A stretch of 64,000 nt of DNA from Hydractinia symbiolongicarpus. Its lineage: Eukaryota; Cnidaria; Hydrozoa; Anthoathecata; Hydractiniidae. The notes under the pieces are model-generated. The model saw only the letters and a list, made by a program, of their open reading frames with translations, was not told the origin of the DNA and did not search any database. The first letter of the stretch is position 1. Every line of letters starts with the position of its first letter. This document shows, in pieces, positions 49,536 to 59,078 of this stretch. The stretch spans positions 16,304,001 through 16,368,000 of the forward strand of contig NC_079879.1 of the NCBI RefSeq assembly GCF_029227915.1, given 5' to 3'. A program made the position numbers and the translations under genes.

Positions 49536-50247
49536 GATGCCAAGTTTGTTTCGCTACTGTCAGCATTTGATCAAATGTTTGATAAAAAAAGGAGTTAAAA
49601 AAGAAGAAACCATCCTCATTGATTTACATTCTAGAGGTAGGAATTTTGTTTGGAGATATCACCGTAGCAAAAAGCTGTAGCATTACCAGTTTCTTACTTT
49701 GAAGCTTATATTCCTTGGATTTCTTACATTGTACCTCCTAGTGCCTATATTCAATATCAAGAGTATCTTATGTAACAAAAAGTTTCGGATAAAACTTCCG
49801 TCGCCTAATGAAAATTTGTCACCGATATTTTTTTATGTGGAAAATATTAAGTTAATAAAAGGCACATTTTCTAAATTTTTAACATTTCTTAGCAGCTAAT
49901 GTTTGTTAAGTATCATAAGTTTCTTTTTCATTTAGAATAACGAGAATCCAGATAAACTGAAGCAAACGATTCCGTGTGGCATGCCGTCGATATTTGTCGA
50001 AAAAGGAACTTCAAAGAGCTTCGTTTTTGTCGGGTCACAGACTGTGATGTCATCACTTGATCGGAACTTTTCTTTATAGGTTTTTCTGAGCATGTTCTAC
50101 GTTCTTGATGTTGAATATCCCAAAGATTCTATCGTTCCGCTATCCATCATGCATCGTATAGTTTTCATGGATAACCGTGTTTCAGAAACTGAACTAGAGT
50201 TGTACAATGCCGCATGGAAGAAAATCTCGCCGTACTTTATTGCATGA
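49536..50247 (+). pseudogene. Transposon-type protein remnant, plus strand
   Basis: After TTCTAG, a segment reads MPSLFRYCQHLIKCLIKKGV. After TTTAG at 49936 another reads NNENPDKLKQTIPCGMPSIF and FVFVGSQTVMSSLDRNF. A TAG follows at 50078-50080 and the same frame continues VFLSMFYVLDVEYPKDSIVP up to a final stop after KKISPYFIA (50247). The VLDVEYPKD-type ending resembles the C-terminal part of transposon-encoded proteins. Either the TAG belongs to a short intron acceptor or the gene is dead. Confidence 0.35.
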
Positions 50248-50316
50248 CTTATTTATTTTAAGCATGCCTGAAGTTTTTCGTTTACTTTGTACTTTTAACA
50301 TACGGTTTTTACACCT

Positions 50317-50399
50317 TGTAGTGTTCTAATACCTAGCTGACTAAGATGAACCTAGATTAGTCTGACCGATCAACTATGTGACACACACGCGAATTCTTA
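50317..50399 (-). repeat. Left LTR, outer part (distal half of 3' LTR)
   Basis: Matches 61194-61276 of the right LTR, then breaks off after GAATTCTTA. The sequence resumes at 56211 (TATTAAAATATACC). Confidence 0.92.
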
Positions 50400-50507
50400 T
50401 TGCGCCCCGCCGAAGGGGCGCACATTTAGTGGACCGCGGGTATATAGTGTTTGTTGCGCCCCACCGAAGGGGCGCACATTTAGTGGACCGCGGGTATATA
50501 GTGTTTG
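50400..50507. repeat. 54-bp direct repeat, two units, with GCGCCCC hairpin
   Basis: TTGCGCCCCGCCGAAGGGGC ... GTATATAGTGTTTG is repeated with one noted change. Each unit can form a 7-bp stem GCGCCCC/GGGGCGC. Clearly more GC-rich than its surroundings. Confidence 0.9.
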
Positions 50508-53500
50508 TGTTGTGTATGGCAAAAAAATTTTCCACTCTTTACTTCGCGGGGGACTTCTGCTCGGTCATCCAACCCGGATCTGATATAACACAACCAGTGT
50601 GTTTGGTACCACCAAGACAAAAAAAACACCCATCGAGCAAAACTTTTTTTGTCTCGGTTTCTTTGTTGTCTCTGAAGATTTGACTGCCATAAAAAATATT
50701 AATCGAGATTCTTTTGTTATGTTAATTTAAAGCTTTGTAATATTGTCTCGTTTAATATGCTTAAATGTCACTGCAGCCCACGTGAATTTATCTTCAAGAA
50801 AAGGTTTGTTTTTCTTTGTCCAAGTTGTTTCGAAACTTGTTAACAGTAAGTAGAAGGATTACTTATATTTTATATGAAATTAAACTCAGAACGGTTTATG
50901 GCGTTGATCCAAAGGCCGCAATTTATAAATGCATCACAATTTAAAGTCAATCAAGAACAGAACATTGCGTGTATGGCCATGACTAAAACTGCTTGCATTT
51001 TGTTGGTCTTCCCTTCCCGATGGTCTGGCTTGTCGTAATAGCTTTAATGATGTAGCTAGGGAGCTAAATACTTATTTTTAAATTCTTGCATTTTATAAGT
51101 TAATAGTCGTAAAACTACTCTCACTTGTACTACAGCTATCAAGCTAGAACTGCACAAAATAGTGCTTTCATTAGAGTCCCTTTTTTCAGAAGCAACAAAA
51201 AACTTTTATCCTGCCCTGTGTAATTTTATCAACGAGGGTGCTGATAAGCCACATACACCGTAAAAAGGATAAGCGTTTTGGGTGAGTAAAATAACTTCTA
51301 AAGGAACCTTTGTGAGGCTGCTATCATGTATTCTTGCGGTCAGAATGTTCTCCTTCGTTGCTATCCGATGGAGAACAAAGTGGACTTTTCACGGTCAAAC
51401 CTTCAAAGTAGCAACCTTACTTAAACAGAATTTACAAGTAAAACGTCGTTAAAATGTCGCAAAATGGCAAAAATTAAGCAGTATCTAAAACATATTAAAG
51501 ATTTGACTAAAAAAAAAAAGAATTCCTTGAAAAATCCAGTATTGTATTTATGAAGATTTCACCACAAAAACATTAATTACGGCATTTGTACCCCATTTCA
51601 TAATGGCTGCCCGTGATTGGTTGACACGAATCCGACCGCAAGAATATATATAAAAAGATATTTGTTGAATCATGAAAAAATATTGTTGTTCATTGCACGG
51701 AACAGTCAAGTTGAACTGATAAATTAACCAATAACATAACATAGTTAGCCCTTGCAGTACAACTAGACGCTACCCACAGTATGTTACAGGTTTCTTTGTT
51801 TTCTTCCCTTTTTTATGTTTTTTCTTGAAATTATAAATGATGTTGTTGATTTATCAAATCTGACAAATTTATTAATTGAGTGTCTACCCTTTTTTGTATC
51901 AACTTGTTCAATTCAATTCGAAAACAATGACCAATCAATTTCCTCGATAATAAACAATTAAATTTGTAAAATTCAATAAATCGATTTCAACAAAATAAGT
52001 CCTGTATTGTCCACAGGTTTGAAAATCTTGTATCGCCTGCTTAATATTATACTTGTTTAACAATGATATCAAAGCCAGCTTGACTAAATTTATATATATA
52101 TTTTTATTTATATAGTATACCTTTTGTGTATCACATGGCATTGATTTGTATCTTTTTGATAAATTCTAACTTTAAATCAGATAAGTAGACAATAATTAAA
52201 CAACCTAGTATTAATTCAGTTCTGGTAAAATTGTATTCTTCTTTCTCAATTTTAAATATACTTTCTTTTTCAGATCATTTGTTATGAAACCATGCACCAT
52301 CAGCAGTTTCGAAAAATCTTCAACGAGAGAAATTTTTAAGGATAATTCATTGAAATTGAAATTGTTCAGAAGTTATTATATATATTCGAATCGTGAAGTT
52401 CATACATAGCAATCCTGCATCCTGGAATTTTCGAGATCAGTTATAAAAAAATCCAGTTAAAGTTTTAACTATTGTTTTAGAATATATACTATATATATGT
52501 AAAAAAAAAATTATTTTTTATTTATCAAGTTGTATTTTACGCAATAATAATTGAGAATTAGGATACTTATGATGTGTTTATATACCCCATTGTTCTCCGT
52601 TTTAAAGTCTACTTCAAATTTCAGAATCTTTTAGGCTAATGACGGAAATCTTCAAGTCGCAGGGCTTCTTATTTAAAAATTTTCCCCTGGGCAATAAGCT
52701 TATTCACAAGCCTCTATGCAATTCCGTACTGCATTTCTATCATATTCGTCATATTTGGCGGAAAATGTTTCAGCAGAATAGCTTTCAGACACAATTTGTT
52801 ATTACAGCACAAGAATTTTTGGAGATTTGATAAGTCATAAATGTATGCGTAAGTCTTTTGAACGAATTTTAACCAAAAATCAAAAGCAATGATTACGTGA
52901 AATTACACAACAAGAAGGCTAGAGGCGTTTAAAGTGTACATATATTTAATCAAGATCTAACTTTATAGATAGAGCCTTAGCCAAATGTGAAAATAACGAA
53001 AATAATAAGTTCTAACACTGCAGTTTTTATAGATTTCAAACGTCCACCATTTTCCATTTTAATTTTAAATCCCGTTCTAAATTTGAATGTTTGAAATCGT
53101 TATTAGTAATTCGGGGCGCATTAGTGGTAACTATGGCTAGTTTTATGTATGGGAGAAGTTTTTTTCTTACTCTCAACTTCGCGGGGGAACTTCGGCTCGA
53201 ACATCCAACCTAGGTTTGATATAACACAACCTGTGTGTTTGGTACCATCAAGACAAAAATAACACTGATCGAGCAAAACTTATCTTGTCTCGGTTTCTTT
53301 GTTGTCTCTGAAGATTTGACTGCCATAAAAAATATTAATCGAGATTCTTTTGTTATGTTAATTTGAAGCTTTGTAATATTGTCTCGTTTAATATGCTTAA
53401 ATGTCACTGCAGCCCACGTGAATTTATCTTCAAGAAAAGGTTTGTTTTTCTTTGTCCAAGTTGTTTCGAAACTTGTTAACAGTAAGTAGAAGGATTACTT

Positions 53501-53601
53501 ATATTTTATATGAAATTAAACTCAGAACGGTTTATGGGGTTGATCCAAAGGCCGCAATTTATAAATGCATCACAATTTAAAGTCAATCAAGAACAGAACA
53601 T

Positions 53602-53602
<1 letters not shown>

Positions 53603-53686
<84 letters not shown>

Positions 53687-53687
53687 G
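53603..53687. repeat. (GATA)n microsatellite, about 21 units
   Basis: Uninterrupted AGAT repeat forming the 3' tail of the SINE. Confidence 0.95.
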
Positions 53688-54000
53688 TGCATATTTTACA
53701 TGGCTAGCCTCACAAATATCGAGGGATATACCCTGTCTATTATTTCCAGGAGGGGCCATGGCGTAGATGGAGAGTCCTAGAGTATTTAATGCTCATTTTG
53801 AGCTACGCAGACCCAATTAGAGCCCGCGCTCTACTAGACAACTCCCGGCAACATCCAAAGTCCCACACAGTGTGCCATCTTCCCAATTTCCCTCACATGG
53901 CTTGGGTTAACCCGGGGCTATGGTAACATTCACTCGCCCATGTTGAACCCCGGTCTCCCGCACAGAGTACGAGAGCTATAACCACTAATCTACGGCGCCC
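53603..54000 (-). mobile_element. tRNA-derived SINE with (GATA)n tail
   Basis: Present in copy B of the 5.8-kb insert and absent from the matching place in copy A, so it inserted after the duplication. On the minus strand it begins GGGCGCCGTAGATTAGTGG. A box-A-like TAGATTAGTGG is at 53982-53992 and a box-B-like GGTTCAACATG at 53939-53949, the RNA polymerase III promoter of tRNA-derived SINEs. The tail at 53603-53687 is (GATA)n on the plus strand. CATT on both sides may be the target duplication. Partial copies lie at 24007-24051 and 25163-25310. Confidence 0.8.
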
Positions 54001-56210
54001 ATTCCGTGTATGGCCATGACTAAAACTGCTTGCATTTTGTTGGTCTTCCCTTCCCGATGGTCTGGCTTGTCGTAATAGCTTTAATGATGTAGCTAGGGAG
54101 CTAAATACTTATTTTTAAATTCTTGCATTTTATAAGTTAATAGTCGTAAAACTACTCTCACTTGTACTACAGCTATCAAGCTAGAACTGCACAAAATAGT
54201 GCTTTCATTAGAGTCCCTTTTTTCAGAAGCAACAAAAAACTTTTATCCTGCCCTGTGTAATTTTATCAACGAGGGTGCTGATAAGCCACATACACCGTAA
54301 AAAGTATAGGCGTTTTGGGTGAGTAAAATAACTTCTAAAGGAACCTTTGTGAGGCTGCTATCATGTATTCTTGCGGTCAGAATGTTCTCCTTCGTTGCTA
54401 TCCGATGGAGAACAAAGTGGACTTTTCACGGTCAAACCTTCAAAGTAGCAACCTTACTTAAACAGAATTTACAAGTAAAACGTCGTTAAAATGTCGCAAA
54501 ATGGCAAAAATTAAGCAGTATCTAAAACATATTAAAGATTTGACTAAAAAAAAAAGAATTCCCTGAAAATCCAGTATTGTATTTATGAAGATTTCACCAC
54601 AAAAACATTAATTACGGCATTTGTACCCCATTTCATAATGGCTGCCCGTGATTGGTTGACACGAATCAGACCGCAAGAATATATATAAAAAGATATTTGT
54701 TGAATCATGAAAAAATATTGTTGTTCATTGCACGGAACAGTCAAGTTGAACTGATAAATTAACCAATAACATAACATAGTTAGCCCTTGCAGTACAACTA
54801 GACGCTACCCACAGTATGTTACAGGTTTCTTTGTTTTCTTCCCTTTTTTATGTTTTTTCTTGAAATTATAAATGATGTTGTTGATTTATCAAATCTGACA
54901 AATTTATTAATTGAGTGTCTACCCTTTTTTGTATCAACTTGTTCAATTCAATTCGAAAACAATGACCAATCAATTTCCTCGATAATAAACAATCAAATTT
55001 GTAAAATTCAATAAATCGATTTCAACAAAATAAGTCCTGTATTGTCCACAGGTTTGAAAATCTTGTATCGCCTGCTTAATATTATACTTGTTTAACAATG
55101 ATATCAAAGCCAGCTTGACTAAATTTATATATATATTTTTATTTATATAGTATACCTTTTGTGTATCACATGGCATTGATTTGTATCTTTTTAATAAATT
55201 CTAACTTTAAATCAGATAAGTAGACAATAATTAAACAACCTAGTATTAATTCAGTTCTGGTAAAATTGTATTCTTCTTTCTCAATTTTAAATATACTTTC
55301 TTTTTCAGATCATTTGTTATGAAACCATGCACCATCAGCAGTTTCGAAAAATCTTCAACGAGAGAAATTTTTAAGGATTTTATTGGTAACTTAACAGAGT
55401 AATAATTCATTGAAATTGAAATTGTTCAGAAGTTATTATATATATTCGAATCGTGAAGTTCATACATAGCAATCCTGCATCCTGGAATTTTCGAGATCAG
55501 TTATAAAAAAATCCAGTTAAAGTTTTAACTATTGTTTTAGAATATATACTATATATATGTAAAAAAAAAATATTTATCAAGTTGTATTTTACGCAATAAT
55601 AATTGAGAATTAGGATACTTATGATGTGTTTATATACCCCATTGTTCTCCGTTTTAAAGTCTACTTCAAATTTCAGAATCTTTTAGGCTAATGACGGAAA
55701 TCTTCAAGTCGCAGGGCTTCTTATTTAAAAATTTTCCCCTGGGCAATAAGCTTATTCACAAGCCTCTATGCAATTCCGTACTGCATTTCTATCATATTCA
55801 TATTATATATTATATATATTATATTTCATATTTGGCGGAAAATGTTTCAGCAGAATAGCTTTCAGACACAATTTGTTATTACAGCACAAGAATTTTTGGA
55901 GATTTGATAAGTCAAAAATGTATGCGTAAGTCTTCTGAACGAATTTTAACCAAAAATCAAAAGCAATGATTACGTGAAATTACACAACAAGAAGGCTAGA
56001 GGCGTTTAAAGTGTACATATATTTAATCAAGATCTAACTTTATAGATAGAGCCTTAGCCAAATGTGAAAATAACGAAAATAATAAGTTCTAACACTGCAG
56101 TTTTTATAGATTTCAAACGTCCACCATTTTAATTTTAAATCCCGTTCTAAATTTGAATGTTTGAAATCGTTATTAGTAATTCGGGGCGCATTAGTGGTAA
56201 CTATGGCTAG

Positions 56211-56295
56211 TATTAAAATATACCGCCATATTTATTTCGTCTCCTCGTTCTATATATACAATTCTCACGGTCGCCGATTATATACAAATACTACA
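56211..56295 (-). repeat. Left LTR, inner part (proximal half of 3' LTR)
   Basis: Matches 61277-61361 of the right LTR with one noted substitution. It borders the polypurine tract. Confidence 0.92.
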
Positions 56296-56312
56296 TCCTC
56301 TTCTTTCTTGAT
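56296..56312 (-). other. Polypurine tract of the Ty3 element
   Basis: On the minus strand AAGAAAGAAGAGGA abuts the 3' LTR start TGTAGTATTTG. It is the expected plus-strand primer. Confidence 0.7.
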
Positions 56313-56319
56313 CGAATCC

Positions 56320-56495
56320 TTCATTACGTCATCGTGTTGTTCATCAATCGAACGTCGTCGTGTTGCTCATCAATCGAACGTCATCGTGTTGTTGATTCAT
56401 CGTACGTCATCGTGTTGTTGATTCATCGTACGTCATCGTGTTGTTGATTCATCGAACGTCGTCGTGTTGTTGATTTATCGAACGTCGTCGTTCCA
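56320..56495. repeat. ~27-bp minisatellite in the 3' untranslated part of the Ty3 element
   Basis: About six units of CGTCATCGTGTTGTTGATTC followed by ATCGAA/ATCGTA lie between the integrase ORF end and the polypurine tract. Confidence 0.9.
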
Positions 56496-56717
56496 CATAA
56501 TAAAACATAAACCATCACATGAGTAAATACATGATTAACTTCTTTGAAAAGCGTTTTTTTTTATTTCACATGCTTCTTATTTACATGTTCGCAAAGCGTG
56601 ATTAACAAAGGTGTGAACATAATGTGTGAACTTCTTCATAAATGTTTTGTGTCCAGTATCACTGAATACTGTCCAAATTTCGTGTAACATAAGTTCTGTT
56701 ATCAACGTCACGTGTTT

Positions 56718-59078
56718 CTATTGTTTCTTCTTACTTCGTGAAAGATATGATTTCCAAGGATGACTTTTAGTTTGTAAACACTTCTTCTCGTTGTGCTGCT
56801 GATGTGTTTCTAGTTTGGTTTCTGGAGTTTTGTCTTCAGTCACTGTTCGTGTTCGCATGTCCAAATTATTTTCTTCATCTGGAACAACTTCATCTGGAAC
56901 AACATCATCTGGAACAACAGGTATTATTTTAGCAATTCTTCTTGTGTTAGACGTTTGGCAGTTTGTTTGTGTGCACACAGCTTCACTGTCAGAACTAACT
57001 AAGCAATCTAGGCCTACTAGTGGAACAGCAATTGTGATGAATTCGCCATTGTATCCTGTGTTGTTGCTTTTCTCAGTCTCTTTAGCTATTTTCTTTTTTC
57101 TGTTGTTGTTTTTACTTTCTGTCTTCTCATGTTTCTCTCTGTGTATATCTTCTGTTTGATTCTTCTCTACTTCCTCCTTCCTTTGTAAATATTTTCTTAG
57201 ATGTACCTTGTTCCTCATGTATCTTCTTCCTTGTGCGTCTTCAATTAACGCACTCTTTTCGTATGATTTGATTACTGTGAATGGTTTAGGTATCCAATTT
57301 GTCGATAGTTTGTCTTTCCTCATCATATTTCTCGCTAATACGCTGTCACGTACATTGATGTGATGTTCTTGTACTGTTTTTCTGTTGATATCAGCATATT
57401 CTTTTGTTTTTCTCTTATTTCTTCTGTCTGTTTCGTCAAGTTTCAAATTTTCTGACAAAAACTTGGAATATACAGGAATTTTATTTCTGATGTTTCTACC
57501 AAACATGACAGTAGCTGGAGGTGTGTTGGTTGTTGCATGAGGTGTAGTTCTGTAGAGTAGGAGAAATTTGTCCAGTTCCTTTCTCCAATCTTTTCCGGCT
57601 GCATGAGCACATTGATTTGCTTTTTTCAATGATCTGTTAAATCTTTCAACCTCTCCATTTGCCCATGGTGAATATGGCGTGGTGCTGTAAAGTTCAATTC
57701 CATTTTCCTTTAGGTAACTCTTAAATTCTTGGGAGATCATTTGTTTCCCATTGTCGGCAATTAACTTCGTTGGATATCCAAATAACTTGAATGTTTTATC
57801 TAGACCTTTGATTACATGGTCAGTGTCAATCTTTTTAGTTTGTATAACGACAGGATATCTGGATCTGTAGTCTATCAGCACGATTAAGTAGTCCATTGTT
57901 GGATATGGACCTTGTATATCAAGTGCTAAGGTATGCCAACTTGTAGGTGGAATTTCAGTCGATTGGGTATGTGTTGGTCTAACTACTGCTGAACTTGTTG
58001 CTTGACATGACATACAAGTTCGGATCATTTCTTCAATCTCTTTATCTATCCCAGGCCACCATACTTTTCCTCGTAGAAGTCCTTTGGTTTTGACTATACC
58101 AAGGTGATGCTCATGTGCGCTATCTAAGATTCTCTTTCTGAGAGTCTTCGGGATGACTAAACGGTTGCCCTTTAGCACTAAGTTGTCTTTTACTACTAGT
58201 TCATTTCGGCAGAGATAGTATTGTTTCATTTCAGGATATTTATTCCATTTCTTCAGTTTAATGTTTACTCTGAGCTTTGCCAATTCCTCGTCTGTTGCAG
58301 AATCATTAGCAATTTCTTTTATCGTGACTGCAATTGGCGTAGCATCGTTGATTATCGTGTTGACATAATGTTCTGCTTCGTTAGTAAAGTAGTCACTTGT
58401 TCCAGGTGCTTCTAAAGGAGACCTGGAGAGAACATCTGATGCGTTGGTTGCTCCTGGTTCATATACAACTTTAAACTTGTACGGTTGTAATTTTAATACC
58501 CATCGTTGTATACGTGGTGTGGGATTCCCTCTTGATGATAAGATTTTCTCCAGTGGTTTGTGGTCTGTGATAACTGTGAAGTCACGATCGTATAGGTGGT
58601 AATGGAATTTTTGTATTCCCCACAACACTGCAAGACTTTCTCGCTCTGTTTGAGAATATCTTTGTTCAGTTTCATTTAAAGCTTTAGATGCATATGCTAT
58701 TGGCTTGAAGGTGTTGTTCCTTTGCTTCTGTGTCAAAATAGCTCCAAGTCCTATGGGTGATGCATCTACAATTATTTTTGTATCAGCATATGGTTGATAA
58801 TAGGCCATAACTCGCGAGTTAGTTAGTTCTTCCTTTAACTTGACAAATGAGTTTTCTTGAGCTTCATTCCATTGAAATTCTACATTTTTCTTTGTGAGCT
58901 TTCGTAGAGGCTCTGTAAGATCAGCATAATGATGAATGAACTGGGAACAGTAATTAACTAGTCCCAGAAAACTTCTTACTTCTGTGGCATTTGTAGGTCG
59001 TTTGGTTTGATTCACAGCATCCACTTTAGATTTATCAGGAAATATTCCTTTGTCGGTCAGTCTGTATCCAGAGCTCAT
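56718..59078 (-). CDS. Ty3 RNase H-integrase ORF (786 codons)
   Basis: Begins at SGYRLTDKGIFPDKSKVD, which continues RT. RNase H residues: D105 (IIVDASPIGLGA), E147 and D172. The integrase zinc region HEHHLGIVKTKGLL ... CMSC covers about 322-358. The catalytic DDE is D387 (LALDIQGP), D442 (LIADNGKQ) and E478 (NGEVERFN), with the expected 35-residue D-E spacing. The Lys/Glu-rich tail has a short VVPDDVVPDEVVPDE repeat. No chromodomain is seen. No internal stop. It overlaps the upstream ORF by 44 bp in a different frame; the ATG used here is probably incidental. Confidence 0.93.
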   Translation of the reverse strand: MSSGYRLTDKGIFPDKSKVDAVNQTKRPTNATEVRSFLGLVNYCSQFIHHYADLTEPLRKLTKKNVEFQWNEAQENSFVKLKEELTNSRVMAYYQPYADTKIIVDASPIGLGAILTQKQRNNTFKPIAYASKALNETEQRYSQTERESLAVLWGIQKFHYHLYDRDFTVITDHKPLEKILSSRGNPTPRIQRWVLKLQPYKFKVVYEPGATNASDVLSRSPLEAPGTSDYFTNEAEHYVNTIINDATPIAVTIKEIANDSATDEELAKLRVNIKLKKWNKYPEMKQYYLCRNELVVKDNLVLKGNRLVIPKTLRKRILDSAHEHHLGIVKTKGLLRGKVWWPGIDKEIEEMIRTCMSCQATSSAVVRPTHTQSTEIPPTSWHTLALDIQGPYPTMDYLIVLIDYRSRYPVVIQTKKIDTDHVIKGLDKTFKLFGYPTKLIADNGKQMISQEFKSYLKENGIELYSTTPYSPWANGEVERFNRSLKKANQCAHAAGKDWRKELDKFLLLYRTTPHATTNTPPATVMFGRNIRNKIPVYSKFLSENLKLDETDRRNKRKTKEYADINRKTVQEHHINVRDSVLARNMMRKDKLSTNWIPKPFTVIKSYEKSALIEDAQGRRYMRNKVHLRKYLQRKEEVEKNQTEDIHREKHEKTESKNNNRKKKIAKETEKSNNTGYNGEFITIAVPLVGLDCLVSSDSEAVCTQTNCQTSNTRRIAKIIPVVPDDVVPDEVVPDEENNLDMRTRTVTEDKTPETKLETHQQHNEKKCLQTKSHPWKSYLSRSKKKQ

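Larger units (their letters stand above)
50400..56210. mobile_element. 5.8-kb insertion in the left LTR: two tandem copies of an unrecognised sequence
   Basis: Copy A is about 50400-53140 and copy B 53141-56210. Both share long, almost identical tracts (for example 51540-52140 with 54575-55176) and both end in CATTAGTGGTAACTATGGCT AG (gap added). Only a single base (T) is shared at the insertion borders, so no clear target duplication. There is no recognisable protein, LTR or inverted end. Copy A starts with a 54-bp tandem repeat; copy B carries a SINE. The inserted unit might be a tandem-arrayed non-autonomous element or captured genomic DNA. Confidence 0.6.

Noticed and set aside
53939-54000. 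A genuine tRNA gene
   Set aside because: Box A and box B resemble a tRNA, but the acceptor and anticodon stems do not fold properly and the sequence continues into a SINE body.
56815-57159. Plus-strand 114-codon ORF with signal-peptide-like composition
   Set aside because: Antisense to the integrase C-terminal tail; its hydrophobic pattern comes from reading Lys/Glu-rich codons backwards.
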